Positions 34,141 through 46,781 are shown, counted from the stretch's first letter. The stretch is 64,000 nt of DNA from Desulfoluna spongiiphila (GCF_900101345.1 NZ_FMUX01000007.1:2738-66737), one strand, 5' to 3'. Notes: generated from the sequence alone by a model not told the origin. Numbers and translations are program-made.

Positions 34141-35217
34141 TCAGGTATACACCACATTCACCCTGAGAAGCGGGTATTTCCACACCCCGGGCTTGGGCAT
34201 GATCAGCTGGTTGGTGATGGTGGTCCAGGCACTGTCCGCCTTGATGGCACGAATCTTTCCATCCTGCGGAGGCCTTGCCGGCGGGGTATGGTCGTAATCC
34301 ACCCGAAGGATGCAGACCCCGTCCTTCTCCTCGTAATCGATGACATAATTGCTGGTGAAGGTCTCCAGATTCATGGAGTTCTCCTCGGACACATCAAGCA
34401 TCTCCTGAAGGGTAAACCGCACCAGGATGTACCTTGATATACCCCGTTCGGAAAATCGCAGAACAGAGCGCGACTCGCTGCTGGAGACATAGACCGTTGA
34501 GATGGAGTTGAGGCGCTGGAGATATTGGGCCGCCACACTGGCCGCCGTGCGCCTGCCTCCGGCCATGATGGGCAGGCCGTACATCTCAAAGAACTTCTTC
34601 TGGATATCCTCGGCGCATTTGTCTCCGCGCTCATACAGGTCTTTGATGATATATCGCAGGTCTTTGCCCATCTCTTCGGCGGCCTCGGCGATGGGCCAGT
34701 CGATGCGCACGTGGTAATGGGAAAGGGCGTAGCGATCCGTGGCACGGGAGACCGGGTCCCTCTGGATAAGAAGGGCATAATCCACCGGAAGCATTTTGCG
34801 CAGGAACCCGCTGAACTCAATGGAGTCCAGATACTTCCACCCGCGGTCAAACTCGGCGGAAAGGTCCAGGACACCCGAGGCGATGAGGTTGCTCTTCACC
34901 GTCTTGTTGACGTCGAAAAAACGGATGTACTTTTTAAAGGACGCGGGAATGGTGTCCTCTATAAAGATAATGAGAAAGGCGTTGTGCTCCTCATACTCCT
35001 GGCCGGGGATACGTGCCCTTGGTTTCAACTCACGCCGCTCGACAAAGGGGTATTCCATGTTGTTTTTTTTAAAATTATCGTACGACTCCACCAAGCCGTA
35101 TTGCAGGACAAACTCATCGAGATCGTCCCGCAGCACTTCATAATAGACGCGCCTCAATTTGTGGGCGCGGCTGAGCTCTTCCCTGTAGCCCCAGTATCCC
35201 AAAGGACCCCCCGTCAA
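34141..35217 (-). CDS. Conserved-looking protein of unknown function, non-ATG start
   Basis: A frame of about 358 codons that I cannot assign. It looks real: long, uninterrupted, with a balanced amino-acid composition and neat termination at a shared terminator. It is soluble, rich in Tyr and charged residues, with segments such as HNAFLIIFIEDTIPASFKKYIRFF and repeated beta-like stretches near the end (LRVDYDHTPP, YPLLRVNVVYT). No metal site, signal peptide or nucleotide motif is visible. There is no ATG near the N-terminus: the frame opens with TTG at 35217, and a second TTG at 35202 has GGGGGG four bases upstream and may be the true start. The gene stands alone. Confidence 0.6.
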   Translation of the reverse strand: MTGGPLGYWGYREELSRAHKLRRVYYEVLRDDLDEFVLQYGLVESYDNFKKNNMEYPFVERRELKPRARIPGQEYEEHNAFLIIFIEDTIPASFKKYIRFFDVNKTVKSNLIASGVLDLSAEFDRGWKYLDSIEFSGFLRKMLPVDYALLIQRDPVSRATDRYALSHYHVRIDWPIAEAAEEMGKDLRYIIKDLYERGDKCAEDIQKKFFEMYGLPIMAGGRRTAASVAAQYLQRLNSISTVYVSSSESRSVLRFSERGISRYILVRFTLQEMLDVSEENSMNLETFTSNYVIDYEEKDGVCILRVDYDHTPPARPPQDGKIRAIKADSAWTTITNQLIMPKPGVWKYPLLRVNVVYT

Positions 35218-35806
35218 AGGTATATCGCCCGCCCCTGTCTCGTCTCAAGGCGGGCATCGTTCATGTAGTGATCCGCGATAGCGTGGTGTCCGGAACGCCT
35301 CGTCTCCGGGCAAACATCAACGGACATGTCTCCGGACGCAAAAAAAAGGTGGCAGTGGTGTTGTCAGCGACTTGTCAACACGGCAGAAAAAGAGCCCGGA
35401 AAAAAGAAGGTTTCGCGGGTGCGTAAAGGCCACAGGCCCCACGCGGCACACCAGCTCTTCCGTGCCCTAACCTGCTGATTTCTTTCTGTGTAGGGAAGCC
35501 CCCGCAGGTACCAAATGCGCTCTCTCGTTCCTTGAAATGCAGGAGCAAGTCCTGTGATCCGAAGTTTTAGCGGTTCATGGCTGGACACATCACAACATCT
35601 TGTACCATGTTTCCTGGGGAGGGTCAACTGGATTGCGTATAGAATTGAATGTATAAGCTGCTATTTCAACGTGTTTTAGATACCGTTGCACCCAACAAAA
35701 ACGGCCCCGGCTCCGATGAGGAAGCTCCGGGACCGTTTATTTTTGAGCATTATCGCTTAAAATTGATGTTTTTCAGCGAAACGCAGGCGGAACAAAATGC
35801 CACTTA
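35218..35806. other. Gap downstream of pgk
   Basis: About 590 nt. It contains the pgk terminator (35697-35745). The remainder shows no gene, repeat or promoter I can defend. Confidence 0.45.
35697..35745 (-). terminator. Terminator after pgk
   Basis: On the minus strand AAACGGTCCCGG pairs with CCGGGGCCGTTT (one wobble), followed by a T run. It lies about 70 nt past the pgk stop. Confidence 0.85.
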
Positions 35807-36985
<1,179 letters not shown>

Positions 36986-37115
36986 CTTAACGGTTCCTTA
37001 AAAAATATGAGTCGTGGCGTCGCAACCAGGGGTGCCCTGAAAGGATGATACGGCCCCCACCCGCAGGCCCTTGTTGCGACATCTAAAACGTCGAATACTA
37101 AAGTGCGATAAAAAA

Positions 37116-37165
37116 TGCCTCCGGCAGGTCCGCCGGTTGCAACAACAAGCTGAATAATTGAACAA
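37116..37165. repeat. Partial dispersed-repeat fragment
   Basis: GCCTCCGGCAGGTCCGCCGG, a short hairpin resembling the GC module of the composite repeats, followed by an A/T-rich tail with AGCTGAATAATTG. It lies between the pgk start and the small gene ending at 37170. Confidence 0.5.
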
Positions 37166-37169
37166 AAAC

Positions 37170-37442
37170 TTACGCGCCTCGTTTTTTCCCTTTGCCGGCC
37201 AGGGATTTTTTCTTCGACCAACGCGCCAGAAACGAGAGGTTTCCCGCGGCATAGGCCCTGTCTACGCGCTCTTCCCGAACGTTATCCGCCTCGGGATCGG
37301 TGGAAAGGGCAGTCCTTAGGCACGGGGTTTTGTGGGGACAGGCCATGCATCGCCCGGGGGAGTGGCGCAAGCCGTCCCCGCCCATGGGAAAGACCTCGTC
37401 AATCACACCGTAGCACACCGGTTTTTTAGGTTCATCTGTCAC
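37170..37442 (-). CDS. Small cysteine-containing conserved protein
   Basis: A protein of about 90 aa with a CMACPHKTPC motif near the middle and another cysteine near the N-terminus (VCYGVIDEVFP), plus a basic C-terminus. The pattern suggests a metal or Fe-S binding module, but four cysteines in close spacing plus one do not match a family I can name. The start preferred is GTG at 37442, with GGAG nine nt upstream; a TTG at 37451 is an alternative. It follows radC by about 15 nt and is probably cotranscribed with it. Confidence 0.65.
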   Translation of the reverse strand: MTDEPKKPVCYGVIDEVFPMGGDGLRHSPGRCMACPHKTPCLRTALSTDPEADNVREERVDRAYAAGNLSFLARWSKKKSLAGKGKKRGA

Positions 37443-37456
37443 AGCAGGCAACTCCT

Positions 37457-38185
37457 TTAGGGCCCGGAGGCCACCGCCTCGGCCTCTCGGACGAAGCGGT
37501 CAATGTAGCCGTGTTCGGCAAAACTGTAATGGCCGGCGGCACCGATCACCAGGTGCTCATGGACCGTAATGCCCATGACCCGCAGGGCGCTCACCAGCTT
37601 TTTGGTCACCCGGATATCCTCGCCGGACGGATCCGACTCCCCGGAGGGGTGATTGTGGGCAAAGATCACCGCCGCCGCCTTGTGGGCCAGGGCTGAGCTG
37701 ACCACCTCCCGCGGGTAGACCGCGCTGGAAGTCAGGCTCCCTTCAAAGAGAACCTCCGACGCCACCACCCGGTTTTTGGCGTTGAGGTAGACCGCGAAAA
37801 AGCACTCCCGCCTCCGGTGACCGATCTTCAGGGTCAGAAAATCCATGAGCTCCCGGGAGTTGAGGATCCGGGGCTGACTGACCATCCGCTCTTCCAGGTA
37901 GCGACCGGCCACCTCCTTGATAAGGCGCAGGCCGAAGAGATTGGTGGGCCCGATGCCCGAGATCTCCATGAGTTCCCTGTCCTCGGCCTCAAACACCGCC
38001 TGAAGGGACCCGAACCGCTCCAGGGCCGCCTTGGCGGGCCCCTTGCAATCCCTCTGGGGCGTGGCCAGGGTCAGGAGCAATTCCACCACCTCGTAGTCGT
38101 GAAACCCCTCCAGGCCACCTGCAAGAAAGCGCTCCCGCAATCTCCGCCGATGCCCCCGCCGGTCATCCGCCCCCCCTGTCACCAT
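37457..38185 (-). CDS. radC: RadC/MPN (JAMM) domain protein
   Basis: A 242-aa protein. The N-terminal helix-hairpin-helix part includes ISGIGPTNLFGLRLI, and the C-terminal JAMM metalloprotease-like motif is AHNHPSGESDPSGED with the preceding E (ASEVLFEGSL). Family members are widely conserved, named for a disputed repair role. The start is the ATG at 38183-38185 with GGAGGG upstream; the frame extends 11 codons further but lacks an SD. It is the first gene of a pair with the small cysteine protein. Two dispersed repeats fill the gap upstream. Confidence 0.93.
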   Translation of the reverse strand: MVTGGADDRRGHRRRLRERFLAGGLEGFHDYEVVELLLTLATPQRDCKGPAKAALERFGSLQAVFEAEDRELMEISGIGPTNLFGLRLIKEVAGRYLEERMVSQPRILNSRELMDFLTLKIGHRRRECFFAVYLNAKNRVVASEVLFEGSLTSSAVYPREVVSSALAHKAAAVIFAHNHPSGESDPSGEDIRVTKKLVSALRVMGITVHEHLVIGAAGHYSFAEHGYIDRFVREAEAVASGP

Positions 38186-38242
38186 CTGAAACCCTCCTGT
38201 AGAAAGAGTGCCTTCCATGGTTAAAGTGCTTAAAAAAACAAT

Positions 38243-38322
38243 GCCTCCGGCGGCCAGGGGATGATCCCCTGGACCCCAGAATGCAACTCATCTCACCCCT
38301 CGTTCCTCGGGGTGAGATGAGT
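38243..38322 (+). repeat. Dispersed hairpin repeat, copy 6
   Basis: GCCTCCGGCGGC at 38243-38254. Stem A here is CCAGGGGA (38254-38261) paired with TCCCCTGG (38265-38272). Stem B is ACTCATCTCACCCC (38286-38299) paired perfectly with GGGGTGAGATGAGT (38309-38322) around TCGTTCCTC. Both helices differ from other copies while box and loop are kept. Confidence 0.88.
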
Positions 38323-38388
38323 CGCGAAGGATTCCGCAACCCCAGGCACAGCCTGTTTGTCAAATGTTCACGTAACTATTCAGCTTAT

Positions 38389-38560
38389 GCCTCCGGCGGC
38401 CCTGCCGGGGGTCAAACTTTCGAAAAGTTTGATAAACAGCTATTTAACACGATGCCATCACCATGCCTTAAAAAAAGGCGAATGTGATTTCCCCTGAGGA
38501 ACGAAGGGGAAAGCGCATTTGCAACCAGCTTTCAAGGTGGCTCACCTTGCCGCCGGAGAC
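38389..38560 (-). repeat. Dispersed hairpin repeat, copy 7 (full composite)
   Basis: Module order: GCCTCCGGCGGC with the CCGGC/GCCGG hairpin, TCAAACTT/AAGTTTGA hairpin, linker, stem B around CCTGAGGAACGAAGG, stem A CAAGGTG/CACCTTG and the end box GCCGCCGGAGAC. It is next to copy 6 and ends just before the gpsA stop. Confidence 0.85.
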
Positions 38561-38578
38561 ATCTTTTGCATCGTCGCC

Positions 38579-39598
38579 TTACAGGTCCATCTCGTTTTTC
38601 AGGTCCCGGGTCATCAGGCGGTTGATGGACTCTGCCGGGTTCCGACCGTCAAAGAGGATATGGTACACCTCGTTGCAGATGGGCAGCTCCACCCCCAGCT
38701 TGTGGGAGAGGTTGTAGACCGAACGGGTGGTCTTCACCCCTTCGGCCACCATGCGCATCTCGTCCAGGATCTGGTCAAGGCTCATGCCCTGGGCGATTTT
38801 CATGCCCACGGTGTGGTTTCGGCTGAGGCTCCCCGTGCAGGTGAGGATCAGGTCCCCCACCCCGGCAAGGCCAGAGAAGGTCAGGGGCTCGGCCCCCATC
38901 TTCAGGCCCAGGCGCTTCATCTCGGTGAGCCCCCGGGTGATCAGGGCCGCCCGCGGGTTGAGCCCCGCATCCAAGCCGTCGCACATACCGGCGGCAATGG
39001 CGATGATGTTTTTCATGGCCCCGCCGATCTCCACCCCGATGGGGTCGTTGTTGGCGTAGACCCGGAACACAGGCGACGCAAAAACGCCCTGGACGATGCG
39101 GGCCACTTCGGTGTCTTTGCCGGCTACGGCAACCACCGTGGGGACCTTGGCGGCCACCTCCCTGGCAAAACTGGGGCCGGAGAGCACGGTGATCTGCCCT
39201 TTGGGAATCTGGGGAAGGCACTCACCCAAAACGCCTGTCATGGTGAGATGGGTCTTGTTCTCGATGCCTTTGGAGGCGCTCACCACAATGGTCTTTTCAT
39301 CCATGTAGGCCGCCATCTCGGTGGCGACGTTGCGCATGTGGTGGGAAGGTACCACCACCAGGACCAGGTCCTTGCCGCTGACGGCCTGCTTCAAATCGCA
39401 GGTGGGGGTGATGGTCTCGGGAAGCGTGGCACCGGCCAGAAACACCTTGTTCTCACGATCCGTCAGGATCTGGTCCCTCACCTCCTCTTCAAACACCCAG
39501 AGATCCAGCTCAAATCCATTTTCAGCCAGCAGAAACGCCAGGGCCGTTCCCCAGCTTCCGCCGCCGACAACCCCGATCTTCATTGTCTTGTTTTCCAT
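38579..39598 (-). CDS. gpsA: Glycerol-3-phosphate dehydrogenase (NAD(P)+)
   Basis: A 339-aa protein, the normal length. The Rossmann motif is IGVVGGGSWGTALA. The catalytic region has SKGIENKT, LSGPSFAREVA, GGAMKNIIAIAAG and DLILTCTGSLSRN, with the lysine of the GxxKN motif. It makes sn-glycerol 3-phosphate from dihydroxyacetone phosphate for phospholipid synthesis. The start is ATG 39596-39598 with AAGGG upstream; an ATG five codons later is possible. The longer frame (to 39715) is unlikely. It follows gyrA on the same strand, separated by the gyrA terminator. Confidence 0.97.
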   Translation of the reverse strand: MENKTMKIGVVGGGSWGTALAFLLAENGFELDLWVFEEEVRDQILTDRENKVFLAGATLPETITPTCDLKQAVSGKDLVLVVVPSHHMRNVATEMAAYMDEKTIVVSASKGIENKTHLTMTGVLGECLPQIPKGQITVLSGPSFAREVAAKVPTVVAVAGKDTEVARIVQGVFASPVFRVYANNDPIGVEIGGAMKNIIAIAAGMCDGLDAGLNPRAALITRGLTEMKRLGLKMGAEPLTFSGLAGVGDLILTCTGSLSRNHTVGMKIAQGMSLDQILDEMRMVAEGVKTTRSVYNLSHKLGVELPICNEVYHILFDGRNPAESINRLMTRDLKNEMDL

Positions 39599-39766
39599 AC
39601 ATCCCTTTGTCTTGCATGTATCGCCCTGTGGAACCATCGTTGTCGCCCGTGTCTCTGGGACGGAGCATCCAAAAAACCCGCCGTGATGTGGTGGCCGGAG
39701 GGCTTTCGTGCCCATGATGATTTACGAACAGTTCCCAGGAAAGTTAAAAAAAAATGTCCTTAAACG

Positions 39767-39792
39767 AAAAATGGCGGGGCAAGCCCCGCCAT
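39767..39792 (-). terminator. Terminator after gyrA
   Basis: ATGGCGGGGC (39771-39780) pairs perfectly with GCCCCGCCAT (39783-39792), and a T run follows on the minus strand. It is about 12 nt past the gyrA stop. Confidence 0.92.
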
Positions 39793-39804
39793 CCTTATCA
39801 TGGT

Positions 39805-42393
<2,589 letters not shown>

Positions 42394-42714
42394 CTGCTAA
42401 CGTGCATGTCCAAAGTCGCAATGGCACCTGTTTCCGAAAAAACCGAACATCGGAGATTCGTGACGGCCTCGCAAACGTTGGGGACTTCACGGGAAAAAAC
42501 GACCAATGCAGGATCACCGGCCGTTCTGACGAACCCGCTGATCGTTGATCGCCGGACCCGTGGTTGCACACCGGCCCGCTGAATCGGCACGCGTCACGAC
42601 TGGCCGATCCGTTCTTTTCCCGAACGTCCCTTGCATTTAAAATTTAATCGCCTCGGGGCCCAAAGAGCCCGGTTTCACGGGCTTTACAGGAAGAAGCCAT
42701 CCGAAAGGGGATGG
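42394..42714. other. Gap between gyrA and the AI-2E family transporter
   Basis: About 320 nt. It holds the hairpin AGCCATCC/GGATGGCT (42694-42715), probably the end of the transporter transcript, and AGCCCG/CGGGCT near 42668-42684. No gene is seen. Confidence 0.45.
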
Positions 42715-43851
42715 CTACTCGTCAAGGTTTTCTTCCGAGACCTCATCAAGGTGGATCCGCGTTCGTCCGTCGGGCTCCACAAGGCTTTTGTAACTCTTAT
42801 TATATATATCCGATAAGGTCAAAAAAAAGGTGACCACAAGAGGGCCATAGATGATCCCGAGGATCCCGAAAAGCTGGAGCCCGCCGATAATCCCCAGAAA
42901 GACCAGCAGGGTATGCATCTTGATGCGCTTGCCCACCACCGCCGGTTTAAACAGGTACTCCACGCCCCCTGACAGGACACCGTAAATGACCAGGACGGCA
43001 ATGCCCGCCCCCATGCGCCCTATGACCATGAGCCAGACCGCAACGGGCAGGAAAATAATCCCGATGCCCACGATGGGCAAAAAGGCAAAAAAGGCCATGA
43101 GCACCCCCCAGAGGACCGGGGATCGAAAACCGAGAAATGCAAAAACAATGCCCCCTGCCACCCCCTGGATCATGCCGCTGATACCGTTGACCACCAGCAC
43201 GGCCCCTGCCATGTCCCTGAACTTGGTGAAGAGCTTGGCGTCCTGATCGTCGGGAAGGGGCGACAGGTCGATGATGTACTGAAGCAGGCGCTGGCCGTCC
43301 AGAAGCAGGTAATAAATGATGATGAGCATCAAAAAGAAATGGATCACAAACTTCAGGAGGTTGGAGGCAACGGCGTTGGCCTGGTTGAGCAGTGTCATCC
43401 CCACGGATTTTCCCATGTCCGTGATGGGCTGAATCAACTCGTCAAAGGTAAGGCTCAAATCGAAGTTGGCCAGGATGCTGTTGATCCGCCCCAGGATGTT
43501 CCGGGAGACGAAGAACTGCTTCACCGCATCCACAACCTCCGGGCTTACGGCCCGCACGTAAAAGTTGTGGACCTCATTGGCCAGGACCCCCACAAACAAC
43601 ACTATGGGGACAAACAGCACCAGGAAAATAAGGAGACAGGTAAAAAACGAGGCGTACCTCGGGGGCACCCGGCGTTTGAACAGGTTGTACACGGGAAAAA
43701 AGACACCGCTCACCACGGCCCCCATGACGAGCACGGAGACAAAGGGCCAGAGCAGCTTTCCCAGGAGAAACAATGAGATAAGAAAAAGGATCAGAAAAAA
43801 CCAGAGAATCAGATCGCGGGGTGTCTTGTCCAGCATAGAGCAAAGATCCAC
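42715..43851 (-). CDS. AI-2E/PerM family transporter
   Basis: A 378-aa polytopic membrane protein of the AI-2E transporter (UPF0118, PerM) family: eight or so helices, the long cytoplasmic or periplasmic segment (about 100-210) and the conserved C-terminal core with FAFLGFRSPVLWGVLMAFFAFLPIVG and GGLQLFGILGIIYGPLVV. Substrates of family members vary (AI-2, ions) and none can be assigned here. The frame begins with GTG at 43851; an ATG at 43836 (MLDKTPRDL) is an alternative. A small membrane protein gene lies about 100 nt upstream. Confidence 0.9.
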   Translation of the reverse strand: MDLCSMLDKTPRDLILWFFLILFLISLFLLGKLLWPFVSVLVMGAVVSGVFFPVYNLFKRRVPPRYASFFTCLLIFLVLFVPIVLFVGVLANEVHNFYVRAVSPEVVDAVKQFFVSRNILGRINSILANFDLSLTFDELIQPITDMGKSVGMTLLNQANAVASNLLKFVIHFFLMLIIIYYLLLDGQRLLQYIIDLSPLPDDQDAKLFTKFRDMAGAVLVVNGISGMIQGVAGGIVFAFLGFRSPVLWGVLMAFFAFLPIVGIGIIFLPVAVWLMVIGRMGAGIAVLVIYGVLSGGVEYLFKPAVVGKRIKMHTLLVFLGIIGGLQLFGILGIIYGPLVVTFFLTLSDIYNKSYKSLVEPDGRTRIHLDEVSEENLDE

Positions 43852-43952
43852 AACCCCGGGGATGGCCCGGGAAAAGGGCTGATCGGGGCGTCATGAGCCG
43901 AAAAGGGGCGGGACCGACATATCCGGCCTTGCCGCCCCCCGGCTGAAATGGG

Positions 43953-44111
43953 CTACTTCCGAAGGATCGAGAACACACCCGCAAACAGCAGGGTTTCATA
44001 AATCACAACGGGTAGTACAGCGTGACCGAAAAGGGCAAAGACGATGCCACCGCCCATAATGGCGGGAACACCGGAAAAGATCATGATACCAGCCTTCTGT
44101 GCCTTGTCCAT
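43953..44111 (-). CDS. Small membrane protein (52 aa)
   Basis: A minus-strand frame from ATG (44109-44111) to TAG (43953-43955). The 52 residues begin MDKAQKAGIM and hold two hydrophobic stretches separated by GHAVLP, ending FSILRK. It is likely an integral membrane protein with two helices. AGGAGG lies 11 nt upstream, a long but usable spacing. It precedes the AI-2E-family transporter gene on the same strand by about 100 nt and may be cotranscribed. No family is recognised; the call rests on SD, composition and a clean frame. Confidence 0.6.
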   Translation of the reverse strand: MDKAQKAGIMIFSGVPAIMGGGIVFALFGHAVLPVVIYETLLFAGVFSILRK

Positions 44112-44460
44112 CGTATCAAAAGCCTCCTTGGTTTAAGCAGCGTAACGCAAAATCAATCGATTTTCCCTTAAATCGAGTGATTTACATGTAACAACAACGC
44201 CCTCCCAAGTAAAGCAAAAAAGCCCCGCACAGGGGATCCGAAAGAGATGACAACGGGATGGGTGGGGGTACGTCTTACCGAAAGGGGTCCTTTTCGCGTT
44301 TCAAGCGGATCAGATAATGAGGATGCACCGACCTCATTGCGTGTCCTGCCCGTGCGCTTTTTGCCTGGGAAGCCATGGCCAAAGCACACGGGTGGTACCA
44401 ATAAAAACTAAGGACCGGCACCATTCGAGAGAACCCGGCTTACGTGTTAATCCCACAATG
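44112..44460. other. Gap upstream of the small membrane protein
   Basis: About 350 nt. It has no gene I can defend. The dispersed repeat copy 8 follows at 44461. Confidence 0.4.
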
Positions 44461-44555
44461 ATTCGCCAGCATACCGCCGGGCTTTGACCCGAGGAACAAG
44501 GGGCAAAGCCCGGCGGTAACCTGCTTTCAAGGTGGCTCACCTTGCCGCCGGAGGC
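44461..44555 (-). repeat. Dispersed hairpin repeat, copy 8
   Basis: ATTCGCCAGC, stem B TACCGCCGGGCTTTG paired perfectly with CAAAGCCCGGCGGTA, stem A CAAGGTG/CACCTTG, box GCCGCCGGAGGC (44544-44555). Compared with copy 1, stem B has a T-to-C change in one arm and the matching A-to-G change in the other. It follows the stop of thiolase 2. Confidence 0.88.
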
Positions 44556-44583
44556 TGCTTTTCGTGCTTTTTTTCTTGCAGCC

Positions 44584-45870
44584 CTAACGCTCAATCACCA
44601 TGGCCATGCCCATGCCGCCGCCGATGCACATGGAGATGAGGCCGGTGGCAAGATTCTCCCGTTGCATATGGTACATGCCGGTAACCATCTGGCGGGCGCC
44701 CGTGGCGCCGATGGGGTGGCCCAGGGAGATGCCGCTGCCCAGCTGGTTGGGCTTGTCCACGGGAATATTAAGTTCCCGCATGCAGCCGATGGCCTGGGAG
44801 GCAAAGGCCTCGTTGAGCTCGATCATCTCGATGTCCGAAACACTCATGTTCAGGCGCCCCATGACCTTTCTCACGGCCGGGATGGGCCCCAGGCCCATGT
44901 AGGCGGGATCCAGGCCGCCGGAGGCAAACCCTTTGATCTTGACGATGGGGGTGAGCCCGAGCTCTTTGGCCTTCTCCTCGGTCATCATAAGAACCGACGC
45001 GGCGCCGTCGTTGATGCCCGAAGCGTTGCCGGCCGTGACGCTGCCGTCCCGTTTAAAGGCAGGCCGCATCTTTGCAAGCTTCTCCATGGAGGTCTCCATG
45101 GGCCGCTCGTCCACATTAAAGAGGGTATCCCCTTTCCGGCTCTTGATCACCACATCGGCAATTTCAGGCTTGAACACGCCGGTCTTGATGGCTCCAAGGG
45201 CCCGGTTGTGGGACATCAGGGCCAGTTCGTCCTGCTCCTGGCGGGAGATGCCATATTTTTCCACGATGTTTTCAGCGGTGATGCCCATGTGGTAGCCGTA
45301 GAAGATCTCGTAGAGGCCGTCAAAGACCATGAGGTCGGTGACTTCGCCGACACCGGTGAGCTCCATGCGGTGGCCCCATCGCGCCTTGGGAAGGGCCATG
45401 GGGGCGTTGCTCATGGACTCCATGCCCCCGGCCAGAACCACCTCGGCGTCTCCGCACATGATGGACTGGGCGCCCAGGGCAATGGCCTTGAGGCCGGAGC
45501 CGCAGACCTTGTTCAGGGAAAAGGTGGGGGTCTCCTTGGGAAACCCTGCCCGGATCATGGCCTGGCGGGCGGGGTTCTGGCCCTGGGCTGCCTGGAGAAC
45601 GTTGCCCATGATCACCTCATCCACGGTGACGGGGGTTGCGGTATCGTCCCAGTCCCGCCCCTTGGCTTCCAGTTCGGTGATTCCCTGGTCTTTCAGGGCG
45701 TCGGGACAGGCGGCCTGCATCGCGGCGCTCACGTCGGGACGGAGCCCTGCTTTTTTCAGGGTCTCTTTCATCACCACGGCCCCGAGGTCGGCCACGCTGA
45801 CACTTTTGAGTCCGGCACCAAAGGTACCGACGGCGGTCCGTGAACCGCTGACAATCACAACATTTTTCAT
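44584..45870 (-). CDS. Acetyl-CoA C-acetyltransferase (thiolase), paralogue 2
   Basis: A 428-aa thiolase with the same motifs as the copy at 21730: acyl-enzyme cysteine in NKVCGSGLKA, histidine in LGHPIGATGAR, second cysteine in CIGGGMG. The two proteins align over their whole length without gaps, with mostly conservative differences, so this is a recent duplication or transfer. GGGAGG six nt before the ATG decides the start. It is monocistronic and has no hbd neighbour or sigma-54 promoter, which suggests different regulation from paralogue 1. It diverges from the NRDE gene. Confidence 0.95.
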   Translation of the reverse strand: MKNVVIVSGSRTAVGTFGAGLKSVSVADLGAVVMKETLKKAGLRPDVSAAMQAACPDALKDQGITELEAKGRDWDDTATPVTVDEVIMGNVLQAAQGQNPARQAMIRAGFPKETPTFSLNKVCGSGLKAIALGAQSIMCGDAEVVLAGGMESMSNAPMALPKARWGHRMELTGVGEVTDLMVFDGLYEIFYGYHMGITAENIVEKYGISRQEQDELALMSHNRALGAIKTGVFKPEIADVVIKSRKGDTLFNVDERPMETSMEKLAKMRPAFKRDGSVTAGNASGINDGAASVLMMTEEKAKELGLTPIVKIKGFASGGLDPAYMGLGPIPAVRKVMGRLNMSVSDIEMIELNEAFASQAIGCMRELNIPVDKPNQLGSGISLGHPIGATGARQMVTGMYHMQRENLATGLISMCIGGGMGMAMVIER

Positions 45871-46022
45871 GGATTCCTCCCGTTTGTATATTTTGTCATG
45901 ACTCTGCGAACTTTTCTGCTATGATGAAAGGCTCGATGATCCCGTGCGAAAACCGGCGTCGCCACCGCGTGTTTTATCGCACCAAGATGTAACAGAACCG
46001 ATAGCAAAAGACAACATACGTC

Positions 46023-46781
46023 ATGTGCCTGATCCTTGTTTCCCTAAAGAGCCACCCGTCCTTTCCCCTCGTCATCGCCGCCAATCGCGATGAGTTCTAC
46101 GCCCGCGAAACCGCCCCCATGGCCTGGCACGAAAATGCCCCGTCCGTTCTCTGCGGCACCGACCTAAAAGAGGGCGGCACCTGGATGGGCGTCACCGAAA
46201 CCGGCCGTTTCGCAGCCCTCACCAACCACCGGGACCCGTCCCGCATCAACCCGGACGCCGCCTCAAGGGGATGGATTGTCTCCCGGTTCCTTGAAGGCAC
46301 CGATGACGCCCCGACCTTTGCCGACGCCCTGAGCCGGAAAAAAAACAGCTACAACGGCTTCAATCTCCTCTTCGGTACCGTGGACCACCTGTTCCACTAC
46401 AGCAACATCTCAGATACCTTGACGGAACTGGCCCCCGGGGTCCACGGGGTGAGCAACGCCCTTCTCAACACCCCCTGGCCCAAAGTGGAGACCGGCAAAG
46501 ATGCCCTGAAAGCCATGGCGCACCCCAGCGAAGAGTCTCTCTTTTCCCTCCTTGCCGACCAGACCACACCCGAAGATGCCCTCCTCCCCGAGACCGGCAT
46601 GACCTTAGAGTGGGAACGCATCCTGGGGCCCCTTTTTATCCACAGCGAGGTCTATGGCACCCGCTCCAGCTGCCTCGTCACCCTGAGCGCCGACCGCACC
46701 TTAACCGCCACCGAACGCACCTACAGCCCCACCGGGCCAGCCGATATCAACGGCGAACGACGGTTTCAGTTCTCGGTATGA
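46023..46781 (+). CDS. NRDE family (TANGO2-like) protein
   Basis: A 252-aa protein that starts MCLILVS, with Cys2 in the position expected for an N-terminal nucleophile hydrolase, followed by the signature AANRDEFYARET and GGTWMGVTETGRFAALTNHRDP. The family includes eukaryotic TANGO2. Its biochemical role is not settled, with haem handling and N-terminal-nucleophile activity proposed. It starts at ATG 46023, with no clear SD, and diverges from thiolase 2. A dispersed repeat follows the stop directly. Confidence 0.85.
   Translation: MCLILVSLKSHPSFPLVIAANRDEFYARETAPMAWHENAPSVLCGTDLKEGGTWMGVTETGRFAALTNHRDPSRINPDAASRGWIVSRFLEGTDDAPTFADALSRKKNSYNGFNLLFGTVDHLFHYSNISDTLTELAPGVHGVSNALLNTPWPKVETGKDALKAMAHPSEESLFSLLADQTTPEDALLPETGMTLEWERILGPLFIHSEVYGTRSSCLVTLSADRTLTATERTYSPTGPADINGERRFQFSV

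Noticed and set aside
35364..35627. 87-codon minus-strand frame in the gap below the unrecognised protein gene
   Set aside because: Composition is Arg/Leu/Ser-rich like random frames; no SD and no terminator of its own.
38519..39763. 414-codon plus-strand frame opposite gpsA
   Set aside because: Shadow of gpsA that also runs through a dispersed repeat.
44542..45843. 433-codon plus-strand frame opposite thiolase 2
   Set aside because: Shadow; the catalytic motifs are on the minus strand.
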